Shown here piece by piece: positions 8,081 to 19,200 of a stretch of 64,000 bases of DNA (position 1 is the first letter of the stretch; each line of letters opens with the position of its first letter). The notes beneath the pieces are model-generated. The model did not search any database. It was not told where the DNA came from and worked only from the letters and a program-made list of their open reading frames with translations. The translations under genes were made by a program, and so were the position numbers. Origin of the DNA: Streptomyces roseirectus (GTDB taxonomy: Bacteria; Actinomycetota; Actinomycetes; Streptomycetales; Streptomycetaceae); contig NZ_CP060828.1 in assembly GCF_014489635.1 (NCBI RefSeq), positions 4,130,001 through 4,194,000 of the forward strand, given 5' to 3'.

Positions 8081-9934
8081 TCAGCCGAGCTTGGAGACGT
8101 CGCGGACGGCGCCCTTGTCGGCGCTGGTGGCCATCGCCGCATACGCGCGCAGGGCGGCGGAGACCTTGCGTTCGCGGTTCTTGGGGGCGTAGACGCCGTT
8201 CAGGGCGGCCTCGCGGCGGGCGAGTTCGGCGTCGTCGACCAGGAGCTCGATGGAGCGGCCCGGGATGTCGATGCGGATGCGGTCGCCGTCCTCGACCAGG
8301 GCGATGGTGCCGCCGCCGGCCGCCTCCGGGGAGGCGTGGCCGATCGACAGGCCCGAGGTGCCGCCGGAGAAGCGGCCGTCGGTGATCAGCGCGCACGCCT
8401 TGCCGAGGCCGCGGCCCTTGAGGTACGAGGTCGGGTAGAGCATCTCCTGCATGCCGGGGCCGCCCTTGGGGCCCTCGTAGCGGATGACGACGACGTCGCC
8501 CTCCTTGATCTCCTTGAGGAGGATCTTCTGCACGGCCTCCTCCTGCGACTCGCAGACGACCGCGGGGCCCTCGAAGGTCCAGATGGACTCGTCGACGCCC
8601 GCGGTCTTCACCACGGCCCCGTCGACGGCCAGATTGCCCTTCAGGACGGCCAGGCCGCCGTCCTTGGAGTACGCGTGCTCGGCGGAGCGGATGCAGCCGC
8701 CCTCGGCGTCGTCGTCGAGCGTGTCCCAGCGCTCGGACTGGGAGAACGCCTCGGCGGAGCGCACGCAGCCCGGGGCGGCGTGCCACAGCTCGATCGCCTC
8801 GGGGGACGGGGAGCCGGCGCGCACGTCCCAGGTCTTCAGCCAGTCGGCCAGGGAGGGGCTGTGGACGGCGTGCACGTCCTCGTTGAGCAGCCCCGCGCGG
8901 TGCAGCTCGCCCAGGAGGGCCGGGATGCCGCCCGCGCGGTGGACGTCCTCCATGTAGTACGTGCGGTTCTTGGCGACGTTGGGGGCGACCTTGGCGAGGC
9001 ACGGGACGCGCCGGGAGACCGCGTCGATCTGCTCCAGGCCGAAGGGGACCTCGGCTTCCTGGGCGGCGGCCAGGAGGTGCAGGATCGTGTTGGTCGAGCC
9101 GCCCATGGCGATGTCGAGCGCCATGGCGTTCTCGAACGCCGCGAAGGAAGCGACGGAACGGGGCAGTACCGTCGCGTCGTCCTGCTCGTAGTAGCGGCGG
9201 GTGATGTCCATGACCGTGCGCGCGGCGTCCTCGTAGAGGCGCTTGCGCGCGGTGTGGGTGGCCAGCACGGAGCCGTTGCCCGGGAGCGAGAGGCCGATCG
9301 CCTCGGTCAGGCAGTTCATCGAGTTGGCGGTGAACATGCCGGAACACGAGCCGCAGGTCGGGCAGGCGTTCTCCTCGATGCGCTGGATGTCCGCGTCGGA
9401 GATCTTGTCGTTCACGGCGTCCGAGATCGCGTCGACCAGGTCGAGCGTGCGGACCGTGCCGTCGACCAGGGTCGCGCGGCCGGACTCCATGGGGCCGCCG
9501 GAGACGAACACCGTCGGGATGTTCAGCCGCAGGGCCGCGTTCAGCATGCCCGGGGTGATCTTGTCGCAGTTGGAGATGCAGATCAGCGCGTCCGCGCAGT
9601 GCGCCTCGACCATGTACTCGACGCTGTCCGCGATCAGGTCGCGCGAGGGCAGGCTGTAGAGCATGCCGCCGTGGCCCATCGCGATGCCGTCGTCGACGGC
9701 GATGGTGTTGAACTCGCGCGGGATGCCGCCGGCCTCGACGATCGCCTCGCTGACGATCCGGCCCACCGGCTGGAGGTGGGTGTGGCCCGGCACGAACTCC
9801 GTGAAGCTGTTGGCGACCGCGATGATCGGCTTACGGCCGATGTCCGCGCCGGGTACACCGGAGGCGCGCATAAGGGCGCGGGCGCCCGCCATGTTGCGGC
9901 CGTGGGTGACTGTGCGGGACCTCAGCTCGGGCAT
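8081..9934 (-). CDS. ilvD: Dihydroxy-acid dehydratase
   Basis: IlvD, 617 residues, dehydrates 2,3-dihydroxy acids to 2-keto acids, the third common step in valine and isoleucine synthesis and also feeding pantothenate. The family signatures are present: [12 protein letters not shown] and [16 protein letters not shown], whose cysteines bind the iron-sulfur cluster, and [16 protein letters not shown] near the end with [11 protein letters not shown]. Length matches the long bacterial form. ATG 9934 begins [19 protein letters not shown], a typical IlvD N-terminus. It is a single gene, followed by a strong stem-loop and separated by 150 bp from the TetR gene that precedes it on the same strand. 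Confidence 0.97.
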   Translation of the reverse strand: MPELRSRTVTHGRNMAGARALMRASGVPGADIGRKPIIAVANSFTEFVPGHTHLQPVGRIVSEAIVEAGGIPREFNTIAVDDGIAMGHGGMLYSLPSRDLIADSVEYMVEAHCADALICISNCDKITPGMLNAALRLNIPTVFVSGGPMESGRATLVDGTVRTLDLVDAISDAVNDKISDADIQRIEENACPTCGSCSGMFTANSMNCLTEAIGLSLPGNGSVLATHTARKRLYEDAARTVMDITRRYYEQDDATVLPRSVASFAAFENAMALDIAMGGSTNTILHLLAAAQEAEVPFGLEQIDAVSRRVPCLAKVAPNVAKNRTYYMEDVHRAGGIPALLGELHRAGLLNEDVHAVHSPSLADWLKTWDVRAGSPSPEAIELWHAAPGCVRSAEAFSQSERWDTLDDDAEGGCIRSAEHAYSKDGGLAVLKGNLAVDGAVVKTAGVDESIWTFEGPAVVCESQEEAVQKILLKEIKEGDVVVIRYEGPKGGPGMQEMLYPTSYLKGRGLGKACALITDGRFSGGTSGLSIGHASPEAAGGGTIALVEDGDRIRIDIPGRSIELLVDDAELARREAALNGVYAPKNRERKVSAALRAYAAMATSADKGAVRDVSKLG

Positions 9935-10084
9935 CGTCGCTCGCTCCTTCAGACAGGTAGGGCTGCTGCCGAGCGTACGCCGGTCATCCAGGGGGCGGGA
10001 CGGGGCGTCCGGAATGCGGGATGTGCGTCTCGGGGACGAGGGTGGCGCTGATGCGGTGACAGCGGGTGGCTTGTCAGGTTCGGA

Positions 10085-10843
10085 TCACGGTGCGGTCAGG
10101 TGCCCCTGCACGACCGGCGCCACGCGCGCGATGAGCTGTTCGATGTCCGCCGAGGCCAGCGGTTCGACCTTGACGACGTACCGGAGCAGCGCGCAGCCGA
10201 CGAGCTGGGCGGCCGCCAGTTCGGCGCGGAGCTCGGCGTCCGGGAGGTCCACGCGCGCGGCGACGCGGAACAGGAGCTGGGAGGCGATCAGGCTGCGGAA
10301 GACGGCGGCGGCGGTCTCGTTGGTCACGGCGGAGCGCAGGATCGCGAGCAGCGGTGTGCGGGTGGTCGGGTTCTCCCAGACGCCGAAGACGAACCGCGCG
10401 AACCGCTCGCCGGTCTCCTCGAAGGGGCCGTCGGCAAGCACGTCGGGCGCGTTCAGCGCGGGCGCGACGGCGTCCTCGACGGCCGCCGCGAACACCTGCT
10501 CCTTGGTGCCGAAGTAGTGGTGCACCAGCGCCGAGTCGACGCCGGCGGCCTTCGCGATCCCGCGCACGGACGTCTTCTCGTATCCCCGCTCGGAGAACTC
10601 CTCGCGGGCCACGGCGAGGATCTTCGCCCGTGTCTCCCCGCTCGCGGACTCGCTGAGCCGGGGGCGACCGCGTCGACGGGGTGCCGAGGGGGCCTCTGTG
10701 GCGCTGTGAGCCGTTTTGGGGGCGTCCGGGGTGCCAGGAGGCGCGGCGGGGGCTGACGGGGCGTCCGAGGCGGCCTGGAGGGGCTTGGCGGGGGTGCCGG
10801 GGGCGGGCCCTCGGTCCTCGTGCCGCGGTGGGCGGGGCGTCAC
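10085..10843 (-). CDS. TetR family transcriptional regulator
   Basis: Repressor-type regulator of 252 residues. After an unusual 55-residue Pro/Ala-rich N-terminal extension, the helix-turn-helix domain begins [18 protein letters not shown] and runs through [36 protein letters not shown]. The rest is the ligand and dimer domain (TetR_C, with [20 protein letters not shown]). The GTG start overlaps the stop of the TIM-barrel gene (GTGA), showing cotranscription and coupling; a later start inside the extension is possible. Its target is not known; being last in a two-gene operon, it may regulate its own partner. Confidence 0.88.
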   Translation of the reverse strand: MTPRPPRHEDRGPAPGTPAKPLQAASDAPSAPAAPPGTPDAPKTAHSATEAPSAPRRRGRPRLSESASGETRAKILAVAREEFSERGYEKTSVRGIAKAAGVDSALVHHYFGTKEQVFAAAVEDAVAPALNAPDVLADGPFEETGERFARFVFGVWENPTTRTPLLAILRSAVTNETAAAVFRSLIASQLLFRVAARVDLPDAELRAELAAAQLVGCALLRYVVKVEPLASADIEQLIARVAPVVQGHLTAP

Positions 10844-11664
10844 CTGCGGGGGACCTTCAGGGCCGAGGCGAGGTGGAGGCGGGTGAAGGCGAGGGCTTCG
10901 GCGAGGTCGGCCTCGCGTTCGGCCGCCGACATCGCGCGGCGCGTGTTGACCTCGATGACGACATGCCCGTCGAAGCCGGTCAGCGCGAGGCGTTCGAGGA
11001 GTTCGGCGCAGGGCTGCGTGCCGCGCCCGGGGACCAGGTGCTCGTCCTTGTTGGAGCCGAGGCCGTCGGCAAGGTGGACGTGGCCGAGGCGGTCGCCCAT
11101 CCGGTCGACCATCTCCATCGCCTCGGTGCGCGAGGTCGCCGCGTGGCTGAGGTCGATCGTGAAGTGCCGGTAGTCGTCCTTGGTGACGTCCCAGTCCGGC
11201 GCGTACGCGAGCATTTCGCGGTCGCGGTAGCGCCAGGGGTACATGTTCTCGACGGCGAACCGGACGTCCGTCTCGTCGGCCATCCGCCAGATCCCCTGCA
11301 CGAAGTCGCGCGCGTACTGCCGCTGCCAGCGGAACGGCGGATGGACGACGACGGTGCTCGCCCCGAGCTTCTCGGCGGCCGTGCGCGCACGCTGGAGCTT
11401 GACCCAGGGGTCCGTCGACCAGACCCGCTGCGTGATCAGCAGGCAGGGCGCGTGAACGGCGAGGATCGGCATCCGGTGGTAGTCACTGAGCCGTCTCAGC
11501 GCCTCGATGTCCTGGCTGACGGGGTCGTTCCACACCATCACCTCGACCCCGTCGTACCCGAGGCGCGCGGCGATCTCGAAGGCCGTCGCCGTCGACTCCG
11601 GATAGACCGAGGCCGTGGACAGAGCGACCTTCGCATCCGGGATGCGCACCACTGGTTCTGCCAC
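10840..11664 (-). CDS. Sugar phosphate isomerase/epimerase-like TIM-barrel protein
   Basis: AP-endonuclease-2/xylose-isomerase-like TIM barrel, 274 residues. Characteristic strand ends that carry metal ligands are visible: [10 protein letters not shown] (Glu ligand), FTIDLSHAA (Asp and His), HVHLADG (His), and VVIEVNTRR (Glu) near the C-terminus. Such proteins isomerise or epimerise sugars or inositols; the exact substrate is unknown. Start chosen at GTG 11664 ([20 protein letters not shown]) because upstream sequence is Arg/Pro-rich. Coupled by overlap to the downstream TetR gene. The 282 bases upstream, to the Ppx gene, show no gene. Confidence 0.85.
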   Translation of the reverse strand: MAEPVVRIPDAKVALSTASVYPESTATAFEIAARLGYDGVEVMVWNDPVSQDIEALRRLSDYHRMPILAVHAPCLLITQRVWSTDPWVKLQRARTAAEKLGASTVVVHPPFRWQRQYARDFVQGIWRMADETDVRFAVENMYPWRYRDREMLAYAPDWDVTKDDYRHFTIDLSHAATSRTEAMEMVDRMGDRLGHVHLADGLGSNKDEHLVPGRGTQPCAELLERLALTGFDGHVVIEVNTRRAMSAAEREADLAEALAFTRLHLASALKVPRR

Positions 11665-11946
11665 GAGGGACAGCGTACGGGGCCGCGCCGGGCGCCGTGG
11701 CCGGGTCCCCCGCGGCCTCCCGCGAGGCGGTTCCGGTCGGCCACGCGTGCGCACGGCTGCCGAATCCGGGCATAGGGACGACCCTCGCAGGACAGACGGG
11801 GGCCAGCCGGGCACGCGGCGGAGATCCCGGGGGCGGGAAGTGCCGGGTCCTCAAGGTGGCGCACTTCACGCGCGCGGGGCGTGCGGCGCCTCCGTGGGCG
11901 TCCTCGCCCGCCGGCGCACGCCCTCGCGCGCGCCGACGGGCCGCGT

Positions 11947-12879
11947 TCACGCCGTCGGCATGTGGTCCAGCCGCCGCAGGATGACGCCCTCGCGCAGGGC
12001 CCAGGGGCAGATCTCCAGCGTCTCGACGCCGAAGAGGTCCATGACGCCCTCGGCGACCAGTGCGCCGGCCAGGAGCTGGCCCGCGCGCCCCTCGGAGACG
12101 CCCGGGAGTTCGGCGCGCTGGGCGACGGTCATGCCCGCCAGGCGGGGCACCCAGGCTTCCAGGGACTCGCGCTTGAGCTCGCGCTGGACGTAGAGACCTT
12201 CGGTGGAGCGCGCGGCGCCGGCGATCCTGGCGAGCTGCTTGAAGGTCTTGGACGTCGCGACGACGTGATCGGGCGCGCCGAAGCGGCTGAACTCACCGAC
12301 CGTGCGGGCGATCTGCGCGCGGGCGTGCCGGCGCAGCGCTCTTATCCGCTCCGCCTCCGGCGGGTCGCCCGGCAGCCAGCCGGCGGTGAGGCGGCCCGCG
12401 CCGAGCGGGAGGGAGACGGCCGCGTCGGGCTGCTCGTCGATGCCGTAGGCGATCTCCAGGGAGCCCCCGCCGATGTCCAGGACGAGCAGCTTGCCCGCGG
12501 ACCAGCCGAACCAGCGGCGGGCCGCGAGGAAGGTCAGCCGGGCCTCCTCCGCGCCGGAGAGCACCTGGAGTTCGACACCGGTCTCGGCGTGCACGCGCGC
12601 GAGGACGTCGTCCGCGTTGCTGGCCTCCCGGACGGCCGACGTCGCGAACGGCAGAAGGTCCTCGACGCCCTTGTCCTCGGCCGCCTGAAGCGCCTCCTGG
12701 ACGACGCCGACGAGCCTGTCGACCCCCTCGGGGCCGATCGCCCCGTCCTCGTCGAGGAGTTGGGCCAGGCGCAGCTCCGCCTTGTGCGAGTGCGCGGGCA
12801 GCGGGCGCGCGCCCGGGTGTGCGTCCACCACCAGCAGATGCACCGTGTTCGATCCCACGTCGAGGACACCGAGTCTCAT
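11947..12879 (-). CDS. Ppx/GppA family phosphatase
   Basis: Exopolyphosphatase / pppGpp phosphohydrolase family member, 310 residues, of the actin-like ASKHA fold. The phosphate 1 loop [17 protein letters not shown] opens the protein and the second loop [15 protein letters not shown] lies near residue 140; [14 protein letters not shown] closes it, as in this family. The short length is that of actinobacterial Ppx1/Ppx2-type proteins, lacking the C-terminal HD-like domain of E. coli Ppx. Activity may be on polyphosphate, pppGpp or both. ATG 12879 starts directly at the conserved core. Divergent from the Cys-rich gene at 12963. Confidence 0.9.
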   Translation of the reverse strand: MRLGVLDVGSNTVHLLVVDAHPGARPLPAHSHKAELRLAQLLDEDGAIGPEGVDRLVGVVQEALQAAEDKGVEDLLPFATSAVREASNADDVLARVHAETGVELQVLSGAEEARLTFLAARRWFGWSAGKLLVLDIGGGSLEIAYGIDEQPDAAVSLPLGAGRLTAGWLPGDPPEAERIRALRRHARAQIARTVGEFSRFGAPDHVVATSKTFKQLARIAGAARSTEGLYVQRELKRESLEAWVPRLAGMTVAQRAELPGVSEGRAGQLLAGALVAEGVMDLFGVETLEICPWALREGVILRRLDHMPTA

Positions 12880-12962
12880 GTAAGGAACGCTACTGCCAGT
12901 GGCTCCGTCCTCCGTCCCTCCGTCTGTGCCGTGAGACGGCCGCGGCGGCATACCCTGGTCCC

Positions 12963-13838
12963 GTGCCAAAGACGAAAAAGGCGAAGACCGAGAACCGGGA
13001 AAAGCCGGAGAAGTCACCCAAGGCCGACAAGGCGGGCGCGCCGTCCGGGAGTTCTTCGCACGCGAGGTCATCGAAGAGGCAGGCTCTGGAGGGCGACGAG
13101 AAGGGCCTCGACTTCCCGCGCGCGTGGGTCGAGTTCCCGGACCCCGCGAACGACGAGCAACTGTTCCGCTGCGACCTGACCTGGCTGACCTCCCGCTGGA
13201 CCTGCGTCTTCGGCAGCGGCTGCCAGGGCATCCAGGCTGGCCGCGCGGACGACGGCTGCTGCACCCTGGGCGCGCACTTCTCCGACGAGGAGGACGAGAA
13301 ACGCGTCGCCGAGCATGTGGCGCGGCTCACGCCCGAGATCTGGCAGCACCACGCCGAGGGCCGGCGCGGCGGCTGGGTCTCCAAGGACGACGAGGGCTCC
13401 CGGCAGACCCGGCCCTTCAACGGCTCCTGCATCTTCCAGAACCGTCCCGGCTTCGCCGGCGGCGCGGGCTGCTCGCTGCACATCCTCGCCCTCCAGGAGG
13501 GCCGCGAGCCCCTGGAGACCAAGCCGGACGTCTGCTGGCAGCTCCCGGTGCGCCGCACGTACGACTGGATCGACCGCCCCGACGACACCCGGATCCTCCA
13601 GGTCTCCATCGGCGAGTACGACCGCCGCGGCTGGGGTCCCGGCGGTCACGACCTCCACTGGTGGTGCACCTCCGCGACGTCCGCGCACGGCGCCGGAGAG
13701 CCCGTCTACGTCACCTACCGGGCCGAACTGACCGAGCTGATGGGCAAGGCCGGCTACGACCGTCTCGTCGAGCTCTGCGAGGCCCGTCTGGCGTCCCAGC
13801 TCCCGCTCCTCGCCCCCCACCCCGCCGACCCGGCCTGA
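12963..13838 (+). CDS. Cysteine-rich conserved protein (putative metal or Fe-S cluster binding)
   Basis: Protein of 291 residues starting at GTG 12963. A 45-residue Lys/Ser-rich N-terminus precedes a cysteine-rich core: Cys70, Cys81, Cys87, Cys99-Cys100 ([15 protein letters not shown]), then Cys156, Cys170 and Cys191. The CC pair with surrounding Gly resembles the YkgJ/FliB CxxCxxCC cluster family, which is thought to bind zinc or Fe-S, but the spacing here is looser. Function unknown. Gene is conserved-looking, with good codon bias, and divergent from the Ppx-like phosphatase with 83 bp between starts. Confidence 0.75.
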   Translation: MPKTKKAKTENREKPEKSPKADKAGAPSGSSSHARSSKRQALEGDEKGLDFPRAWVEFPDPANDEQLFRCDLTWLTSRWTCVFGSGCQGIQAGRADDGCCTLGAHFSDEEDEKRVAEHVARLTPEIWQHHAEGRRGGWVSKDDEGSRQTRPFNGSCIFQNRPGFAGGAGCSLHILALQEGREPLETKPDVCWQLPVRRTYDWIDRPDDTRILQVSIGEYDRRGWGPGGHDLHWWCTSATSAHGAGEPVYVTYRAELTELMGKAGYDRLVELCEARLASQLPLLAPHPADPA

Positions 13839-14639
13839 CCGCCCCTCCACACGTCCCCCTCTCCCCCACGCGCGTACGCCTCCATCCGAATTCCCGCCCC
13901 TCCGCCCTCCACACCCGCCCCCACCCCCGACCGGCATCAAGCCGGGCGCAGGGGGCGCGGAGCGGGTCGGTCGCGGTGGCGTGGGTGGGGCTGGGCGAGT
14001 GGGGGTTGCTACGCGCGCGGGGGCGTCGCGCGGGTGTGGGACGCGGGTGTGGGACGACGTCGCCGCGTACGCCCCGGTTGCTACGCGCGCGTGGGGCGGG
14101 CGGGCCGGTGGCGCTTCCTGCGCGTGGGCGGGCGCCTTCGCCACGGGGCGTAGTTAGTGCGCGGCCCCCGCGTGTGGAGGGCCGATTCGCGAAGCCTCGG
14201 ACGCCACAGAGGGCCACGCCCCACTGGGTGGTGTACCGGCGCGGAGCCGGCGACTCCGCGGGCCGGCCCGCCGGGCTGGCGCCCGCGCATCGCGTCGAGG
14301 GCCGGCGCCGGTGAGCAGCCCGCCCTGGCCGGGCGGCCCGGTGGGCGCGGTTCCGGCTCCGGGCGGAGACCGACGGCCCGCATCGCCACACCACCCGGCG
14401 GAACACCGACCCGCGGAGCTTCGGGCGGCAGTTGCCGCGCGCGCCGACCGTCCCGCTCAGCCGTGCCCGGCGGCCCTCACAGCGCCCCACCGCGCGTGAA
14501 CCACGGTGGAAGCGACCCTGCCCAGCCCCGCACACGCCGGGAGCCCCAGCCCGGAGCCCATCGGGGCCCAGCCCAAAGCCAGGCCCTCAGCCCGCCCTCC
14601 CTCGCGCGCACCCCCGCCCAGCGCCCCCGCGCGATGCCC
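13839..14639. other. 801-bp gene-poor interval with short direct repeats
   Basis: No credible gene. It holds a 16-base direct repeat (GGTTGCTACGCGCGCG at 14004-14019 and 14076-14091, 72 bases apart) and between them a 13-base tandem duplication (GCGGGTGTGGGAC, 14030-14055). Open frames here encode Arg/Pro/Ala-rich text without domains. It lies between two convergent genes, so it has no obvious promoter role. Confidence 0.6.
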
Positions 14640-16322
14640 TCAAGACGCCGCCGGAGTGGGTTCGCTGCCCCCTTCCGACGGTGACGGGCTGCCCGGGTCG
14701 CTGGACGACTCGCTGGGGGACGGTTCGGGCGAGTTGGACGGAGGGTCACTCGGAGTGGGGTCCGGGGGGGACGGTGATGTGCTCGGGGTGGGGGAAGGGC
14801 CCGTCGACGGGGGCGGCGTGCCGGGTGTGCCGGGTTCGGTCGGGACGGGCCCGTACCCGGTGATGGAGACGACCACGCCGGCCGGGGCGATCGCCACGCG
14901 CGCGTGCCAGGCCCCGGCGGGCTCGCGCAGGGCGTCGACGTACACCTTGACGGTGATCGACTCGCCGGGGTCGAGCGTGCCGGAGGACGTGCTCAGGTAG
15001 AGCCAGGCGGCGCCCGTGGTGGCGGACCAGCGGACGGGACCGCCGTCCTTCGCGGCGGTGAGGGTGACGAGGGTGGTGTCACCGCTGCTCGCGGCGGTCA
15101 CGGTGAGACGCGCGGCCCCCTTCGCGCCCACGCCCGCGACGCTGATGACCTCCACCGACACGTCGGCCCGGCTGCCGTCCGCGTGCCCTTCTCCGGCGCG
15201 GGCGCCCGCGTTGCCGGCGTTCTGGTAGCCACCGCTCGCCCCGCCGCCCAGCGTGCCGGGCCGCTGCGCCTCGCTCGCGCGCGGGACGTTCCCGTCGACG
15301 CCCTCGCCCACCGGCTCGCCCCGGTAGGCGGCCCACAGGGCGAGCACGGGCGCGGCGACGACGGTGGCGACGACGGTCGTCGTCACCGCACGCGCGCGCA
15401 GACGGTCGCGCCGGGCCGCCCGGTCCTTGGGGTCCATCGGGAAGCCACGCCGGTCGTAGCGGGGCGCGGCGGCGCCACGCGCGCGCGGGACGTGCGTCAT
15501 CGCGACGTACAGCGCGGCACGGGGCGCCTCCAGGACGGGCAGTTCCGCCGGGGTCATCTGCGCGCCGGGCCAGCGGCCGGGGACGGCGCGCTCGGCGGCC
15601 CGGCGGCAGCGCGGGCAGTCGTCGACGTGCCGGACGAGTTCGCGCCGCAGGGCCGCGCTGAGCACCAGGTGGTGACCGTCCGCGAGGCGGGCGACGCCGG
15701 GGCAGCCGCCGGTCTCCACGACCGCGAGGGCCGCGCGCGTGCGTTCGACCTCGCAGGCCGCGGAGGAGAGCAGTTCGCGGGTGGCCGCGGGGTCCATCCC
15801 GAGCACCGCGGCGACCTCGGCGGCGGCGAGCCGGTGCCGCACGGCGAGTTCGAGCGCTTCGCGCTGCTCCGGGGTGGTGCCGGCGGCCTCCGGCCAGGCC
15901 AGCAGGGCGAGTTCGCGGCGCCGCTGCTCCTGGACGGCCTCGTCCGCGTCGGCCTGCTCGGCCCGGCGCTCGCCCGAGCCCGGAGACGAGGGCGAGGCAT
16001 GACGTTTCTGCTTCGCCTCCGTCAGCCTGCGCAGACACGCCCAGCGCGCGAGCGCGTAGAGCCACGCCCGCTGCTCGCCGTGCCCGTCCGGCATCCGGTG
16101 CCCGCGCCGCTCGGCGAACGCCAGGGCGTCGCCCAGGGTCGCCACGGCCGCGTCATGGTCGCAGAGGACGGCCAGACAGTACGTGAACAGGCCGTCGAGA
16201 TACGGTTCGTACCGCGCGGGCGGTCGCTGCGCCAACGTGCGCGCCGCCTCACGATCACGCGCCTCCCGTCGCTCCCGGTGCGCGCCGGTCGTACGGGGAG
16301 GGGTCTCCGGACTCGTGCTCAT
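14640..16322 (-). CDS. Sigma-like / zinc-finger / BACON membrane fusion protein
   Basis: Unusual 560-residue multidomain protein. Residues 38-110 look like sigma-70 region 2 and 137-200 like region 4 (helix-turn-helix LAAAEVAAVLGMDPAATRELL). Next is an anti-sigma-like zinc motif, His232-x3-Cys236-x2-Cys239 (RHVDDCPRC), with Cys207 upstream. A membrane helix lies at about 313-332. The outside part carries a BACON-like domain (about 385-485; SATTGAAWLYLSTSSGTL) and a long Pro/Ser/Thr tail. It therefore resembles an ECF sigma factor fused to its own anti-sigma and an external carbohydrate- or mucin-binding sensor. Start ATG 16322. Whether the sigma part is active is unknown. Confidence 0.82.
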   Translation of the reverse strand: MSTSPETPPRTTGAHRERREARDREAARTLAQRPPARYEPYLDGLFTYCLAVLCDHDAAVATLGDALAFAERRGHRMPDGHGEQRAWLYALARWACLRRLTEAKQKRHASPSSPGSGERRAEQADADEAVQEQRRRELALLAWPEAAGTTPEQREALELAVRHRLAAAEVAAVLGMDPAATRELLSSAACEVERTRAALAVVETGGCPGVARLADGHHLVLSAALRRELVRHVDDCPRCRRAAERAVPGRWPGAQMTPAELPVLEAPRAALYVAMTHVPRARGAAAPRYDRRGFPMDPKDRAARRDRLRARAVTTTVVATVVAAPVLALWAAYRGEPVGEGVDGNVPRASEAQRPGTLGGGASGGYQNAGNAGARAGEGHADGSRADVSVEVISVAGVGAKGAARLTVTAASSGDTTLVTLTAAKDGGPVRWSATTGAAWLYLSTSSGTLDPGESITVKVYVDALREPAGAWHARVAIAPAGVVVSITGYGPVPTEPGTPGTPPPSTGPSPTPSTSPSPPDPTPSDPPSNSPEPSPSESSSDPGSPSPSEGGSEPTPAAS

Positions 16323-16493
16323 CACCCGTGCGACCGTAGGCGCCCCGGAACGCCCCGCTCCCAAACCTTGAGCCCTTTTAATCCATACGGGTGAAACGAT
16401 CCCTCAATAGGGGACACGAACCGCCCCGGAGTGGCCGGTTCCCGGGGTGACCGAGGCGGATTCCCGCCGCTCACGCACCGTGACCCGCGCCGG

Positions 16494-16502
16494 TTGTCCA
16501 CA
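16494..16502 (+). promoter_or_regulatory. DnaA-box match upstream of radA
   Basis: TTGTCCACA is identical to the consensus DnaA box of Streptomyces oriC. It stands alone 41 bases before the radA start, in the divergent gap with the sigma-like gene. A regulatory or titration role is possible; a chance match cannot be excluded. Confidence 0.45.
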
Positions 16503-16542
16503 GCCCCGCCGCGCTGTCGGTGGCGCCCGCTACGGTTTGCCC

Positions 16543-17955
16543 ATGGCTGCCCGCACGAAGACCACCAAGGACCGTCCCTCCTACCGCTGCACGGAATGCG
16601 GCTGGCAGACGGCGAAGTGGCTCGGCCGGTGCCCGGAGTGCCAGGCGTGGGGGACGATCGAGGAGTACGGCGCCGCCCCGGCGGTGCGTACGACGGCCCC
16701 GGGCCGGGTGACGACGTCCGCGCTCCCGATCGGCCAGGTGGACGGCAGGCAGGCGACCGCGCGCACGACCGGCGTCCCGGAGCTGGACCGCGTCCTGGGC
16801 GGCGGCCTGGTCCCCGGCGCGGTGGTACTGCTGGCGGGCGAGCCCGGCGTGGGCAAGTCGACGCTCCTGCTGGACGTCGCGGCGAAGTCGGCGAGCGACG
16901 AGCACCGCACGCTGTACGTGACGGGCGAGGAGTCGGCGAGCCAGGTCCGCCTGCGCGCGGACCGCATCGGCGCCCTGGCGGACCACCTGTACCTCGCGGC
17001 GGAGACGGACCTGTCGGCCGTCCTGGGCCACTTGGACGCGGTGAAGCCGTCGCTGCTGATCCTGGACTCGGTGCAGACGGTCGCCTCCCCGGAGATCGAC
17101 GGCGCCCCCGGCGGCATGGCGCAGGTGCGCGAGGTGGCCGGCGCCCTGATCCGCGCCTCGAAGGACCGCGGCATGTCGACGCTCCTGGTGGGCCACGTCA
17201 CGAAGGACGGCGCGATCGCGGGCCCGCGCCTGCTGGAGCACCTGGTGGACGTGGTCCTGCACTTCGAGGGCGACCGGCACGCGCGCCTGCGCCTCGTGCG
17301 GGGCGTCAAGAACCGCTACGGCGCGACGGACGAGGTCGGCTGCTTCGAGCTGCACGACGAGGGCATCACGGGCCTCGCGGACCCCAGCGGCCTGTTCCTG
17401 ACCCGCCGTGACGAGCCGGTGCCCGGCACGTGCCTGACGGTCACCTTGGAGGGCCGGCGCCCGCTGGTCGCGGAGGTGCAGGCACTGACCGTGGACACGC
17501 AGATCCCGTCGCCGCGCCGGACGACGTCGGGCCTGGAGACGTCCCGGGTGTCGATGATGCTGGCGGTCCTGGAGCAGCGCGGCCGGATCAGCGCGCTGGG
17601 CAAGCGGGACATCTACTCGGCGACGGTCGGGGGCGTGCGGCTCTCGGAGCCCGCCGCCGACCTGGCGATCGCGCTGGCGCTGGCGTCGGCCGCGAGCGAC
17701 ACCCCGCTGCCGAAGAACCTGGTGGCGATCGGCGAGGTCGGCCTGGCGGGCGAGGTCCGCCGGGTGACGGGCGTGCAGCGCAGGCTCGCGGAGGCGCACC
17801 GCCTGGGCTTCACGCACGCGCTCGTGCCGGGCGACCCGGGCAAGATCCCGGCCGGGATGAAGGTCCTGGAAGTCGCCGACATAGGGGACGCCCTGCGCGT
17901 GCTCCCGCGCTCGCGTCGCCGACAGGCCCCCCAGGACGAGGGGGACCGCCGGTAG
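16543..17955 (+). CDS. radA: DNA repair protein RadA (Sms)
   Basis: RecA-like helicase that processes recombination intermediates, 470 residues. N-terminal C4 zinc finger (Cys16, 19, 30, 33), Walker [10 protein letters not shown] (99-107), the RadA-specific KNRYG motif (256-260), and a C-terminal Lon-protease-like domain ([19 protein letters not shown]). Full family length. The start at ATG 16543 follows TACGGT by 6 bases with no ribosome site, suggesting a leaderless transcript. disA follows 80 bp downstream; in Bacillus and mycobacteria RadA binds DisA and restrains its c-di-AMP synthesis, so the pairing is functional. Confidence 0.97.
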   Translation: MAARTKTTKDRPSYRCTECGWQTAKWLGRCPECQAWGTIEEYGAAPAVRTTAPGRVTTSALPIGQVDGRQATARTTGVPELDRVLGGGLVPGAVVLLAGEPGVGKSTLLLDVAAKSASDEHRTLYVTGEESASQVRLRADRIGALADHLYLAAETDLSAVLGHLDAVKPSLLILDSVQTVASPEIDGAPGGMAQVREVAGALIRASKDRGMSTLLVGHVTKDGAIAGPRLLEHLVDVVLHFEGDRHARLRLVRGVKNRYGATDEVGCFELHDEGITGLADPSGLFLTRRDEPVPGTCLTVTLEGRRPLVAEVQALTVDTQIPSPRRTTSGLETSRVSMMLAVLEQRGRISALGKRDIYSATVGGVRLSEPAADLAIALALASAASDTPLPKNLVAIGEVGLAGEVRRVTGVQRRLAEAHRLGFTHALVPGDPGKIPAGMKVLEVADIGDALRVLPRSRRRQAPQDEGDRR

Positions 17956-18035
17956 ACTTTGCCCTGGTCTCGCCCGTCCGTACGAACCGAGTGCGCAGGC
18001 GGGAGCCCCCCAGAACCTGTGACCGGAGGAGTGCA

Positions 18036-19160
18036 GTGGCAGCCAACGACCGGGCAGCGGCTCCCGGCAAGTCCGGTGGGAGTGCCGGTTCCGATGGCCT
18101 GATGCGCGCCTCCCTGAGCGCCGTCGCTCCGGGCACGGCCCTGCGGGACGGCCTGGAGCGGGTCCTGCGGGGCAACACGGGCGGTCTGATCGTGCTGGGC
18201 TCCGACAAGACCGTCGAGGCGATGTGCACGGGCGGGTTCGTCCTGGACGTCGAGTTCTCCGCGACGCGCCTGCGTGAACTGTGCAAGCTGGACGGCGGGA
18301 TCGTCGTCTCATCGGACCTGTCGAAGATCCTGCGCGCGGGCGTACAGCTGGTCCCGGACCCGACGATCCCCACCGAGGAGACGGGCACGCGTCACCGCAC
18401 CGCCGACCGCGTCTCCAAGCAGGTCGGTTTCCCGGTCGTGTCGGTCTCCCAGTCGATGCGCCTGATCGCCCTGTACGTCGACGGGCAGCGGCGTGTCCTG
18501 GAGGACTCGGCGGCGATCCTGTCGCGCGCGAACCAGGCGCTCGCGACCCTGGAGCGCTACAAGCTGCGCCTGGACGAGGTCGCGGGGACGCTGTCGGCGC
18601 TGGAGATCGAGGACCTGGTGACCGTCCGGGACGTCTCGGCGGTCGCACAGCGCCTGGAGATGGTCCGCCGGATCGCCACCGAGATCGCCGAGTACGTCGT
18701 CGAGCTGGGCACGGACGGCCGTCTGCTGGCCCTCCAGCTCGACGAGTTGATCGCGGGCGTGGAGCCGGAGCGCGAGCTGGTCGTGCGGGACTACGTCCCC
18801 GAGCCGACCGCGAAACGTTCCCGTACGGTCGACGAGGCACTGTCCGAGCTGGACGCGCTGACGCACGCGGAACTGCTCGAAATGTCCACGGTCGCCCGCG
18901 CGCTGGGCTACACGGCGTCTCCCGAGGCACTCGACTCGGCGGTCTCGCCGCGCGGTTTCCGGCTCCTCGCGAAGGTGCCCCGGCTGCCCGGCGCGATCAT
19001 CGACCGCCTGGTGGAGCACTTCGGCGGCCTCCAGAAGCTGCTGGCCGCGAGCGTGGACGACCTCCAGACCGTCGACGGCGTCGGCGAGGCCCGCGCACGC
19101 AGTGTCCGCGAGGGACTGTCCCGGCTGGCGGAGTCGTCGATCCTGGAGCGGTACGTCTGA
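18036..19160 (+). CDS. disA: DNA integrity scanning diadenylate cyclase DisA
   Basis: Makes c-di-AMP from two ATP and scans DNA for branched structures; 374 residues. The DAC domain carries LDGGIVVS (DGG at 86-88, where many DisA proteins have DGA) and GTRHRTA (Arg119-His120-Arg121), the nucleotide-binding motif. A linker helical region and a C-terminal helix-hairpin-helix DNA-binding domain ([26 protein letters not shown]) follow. GTG 18036 has GGAGGA 5 bases upstream. Placed directly after radA, and followed by a stem-loop. In Streptomyces c-di-AMP controls osmotic balance and spore development. Confidence 0.97.
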   Translation: MAANDRAAAPGKSGGSAGSDGLMRASLSAVAPGTALRDGLERVLRGNTGGLIVLGSDKTVEAMCTGGFVLDVEFSATRLRELCKLDGGIVVSSDLSKILRAGVQLVPDPTIPTEETGTRHRTADRVSKQVGFPVVSVSQSMRLIALYVDGQRRVLEDSAAILSRANQALATLERYKLRLDEVAGTLSALEIEDLVTVRDVSAVAQRLEMVRRIATEIAEYVVELGTDGRLLALQLDELIAGVEPERELVVRDYVPEPTAKRSRTVDEALSELDALTHAELLEMSTVARALGYTASPEALDSAVSPRGFRLLAKVPRLPGAIIDRLVEHFGGLQKLLAASVDDLQTVDGVGEARARSVREGLSRLAESSILERYV

Positions 19161-19200
19161 CGGCGTCGCGCCTGACGCGGGATCAGCAGTACGTACGGGA

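Noticed and set aside
14157..14684. 175-codon frame in the 13.8-14.6 kb spacer
   Set aside because: Arg/Pro-rich, overlaps the convergent gene end, and has no family-like segment.
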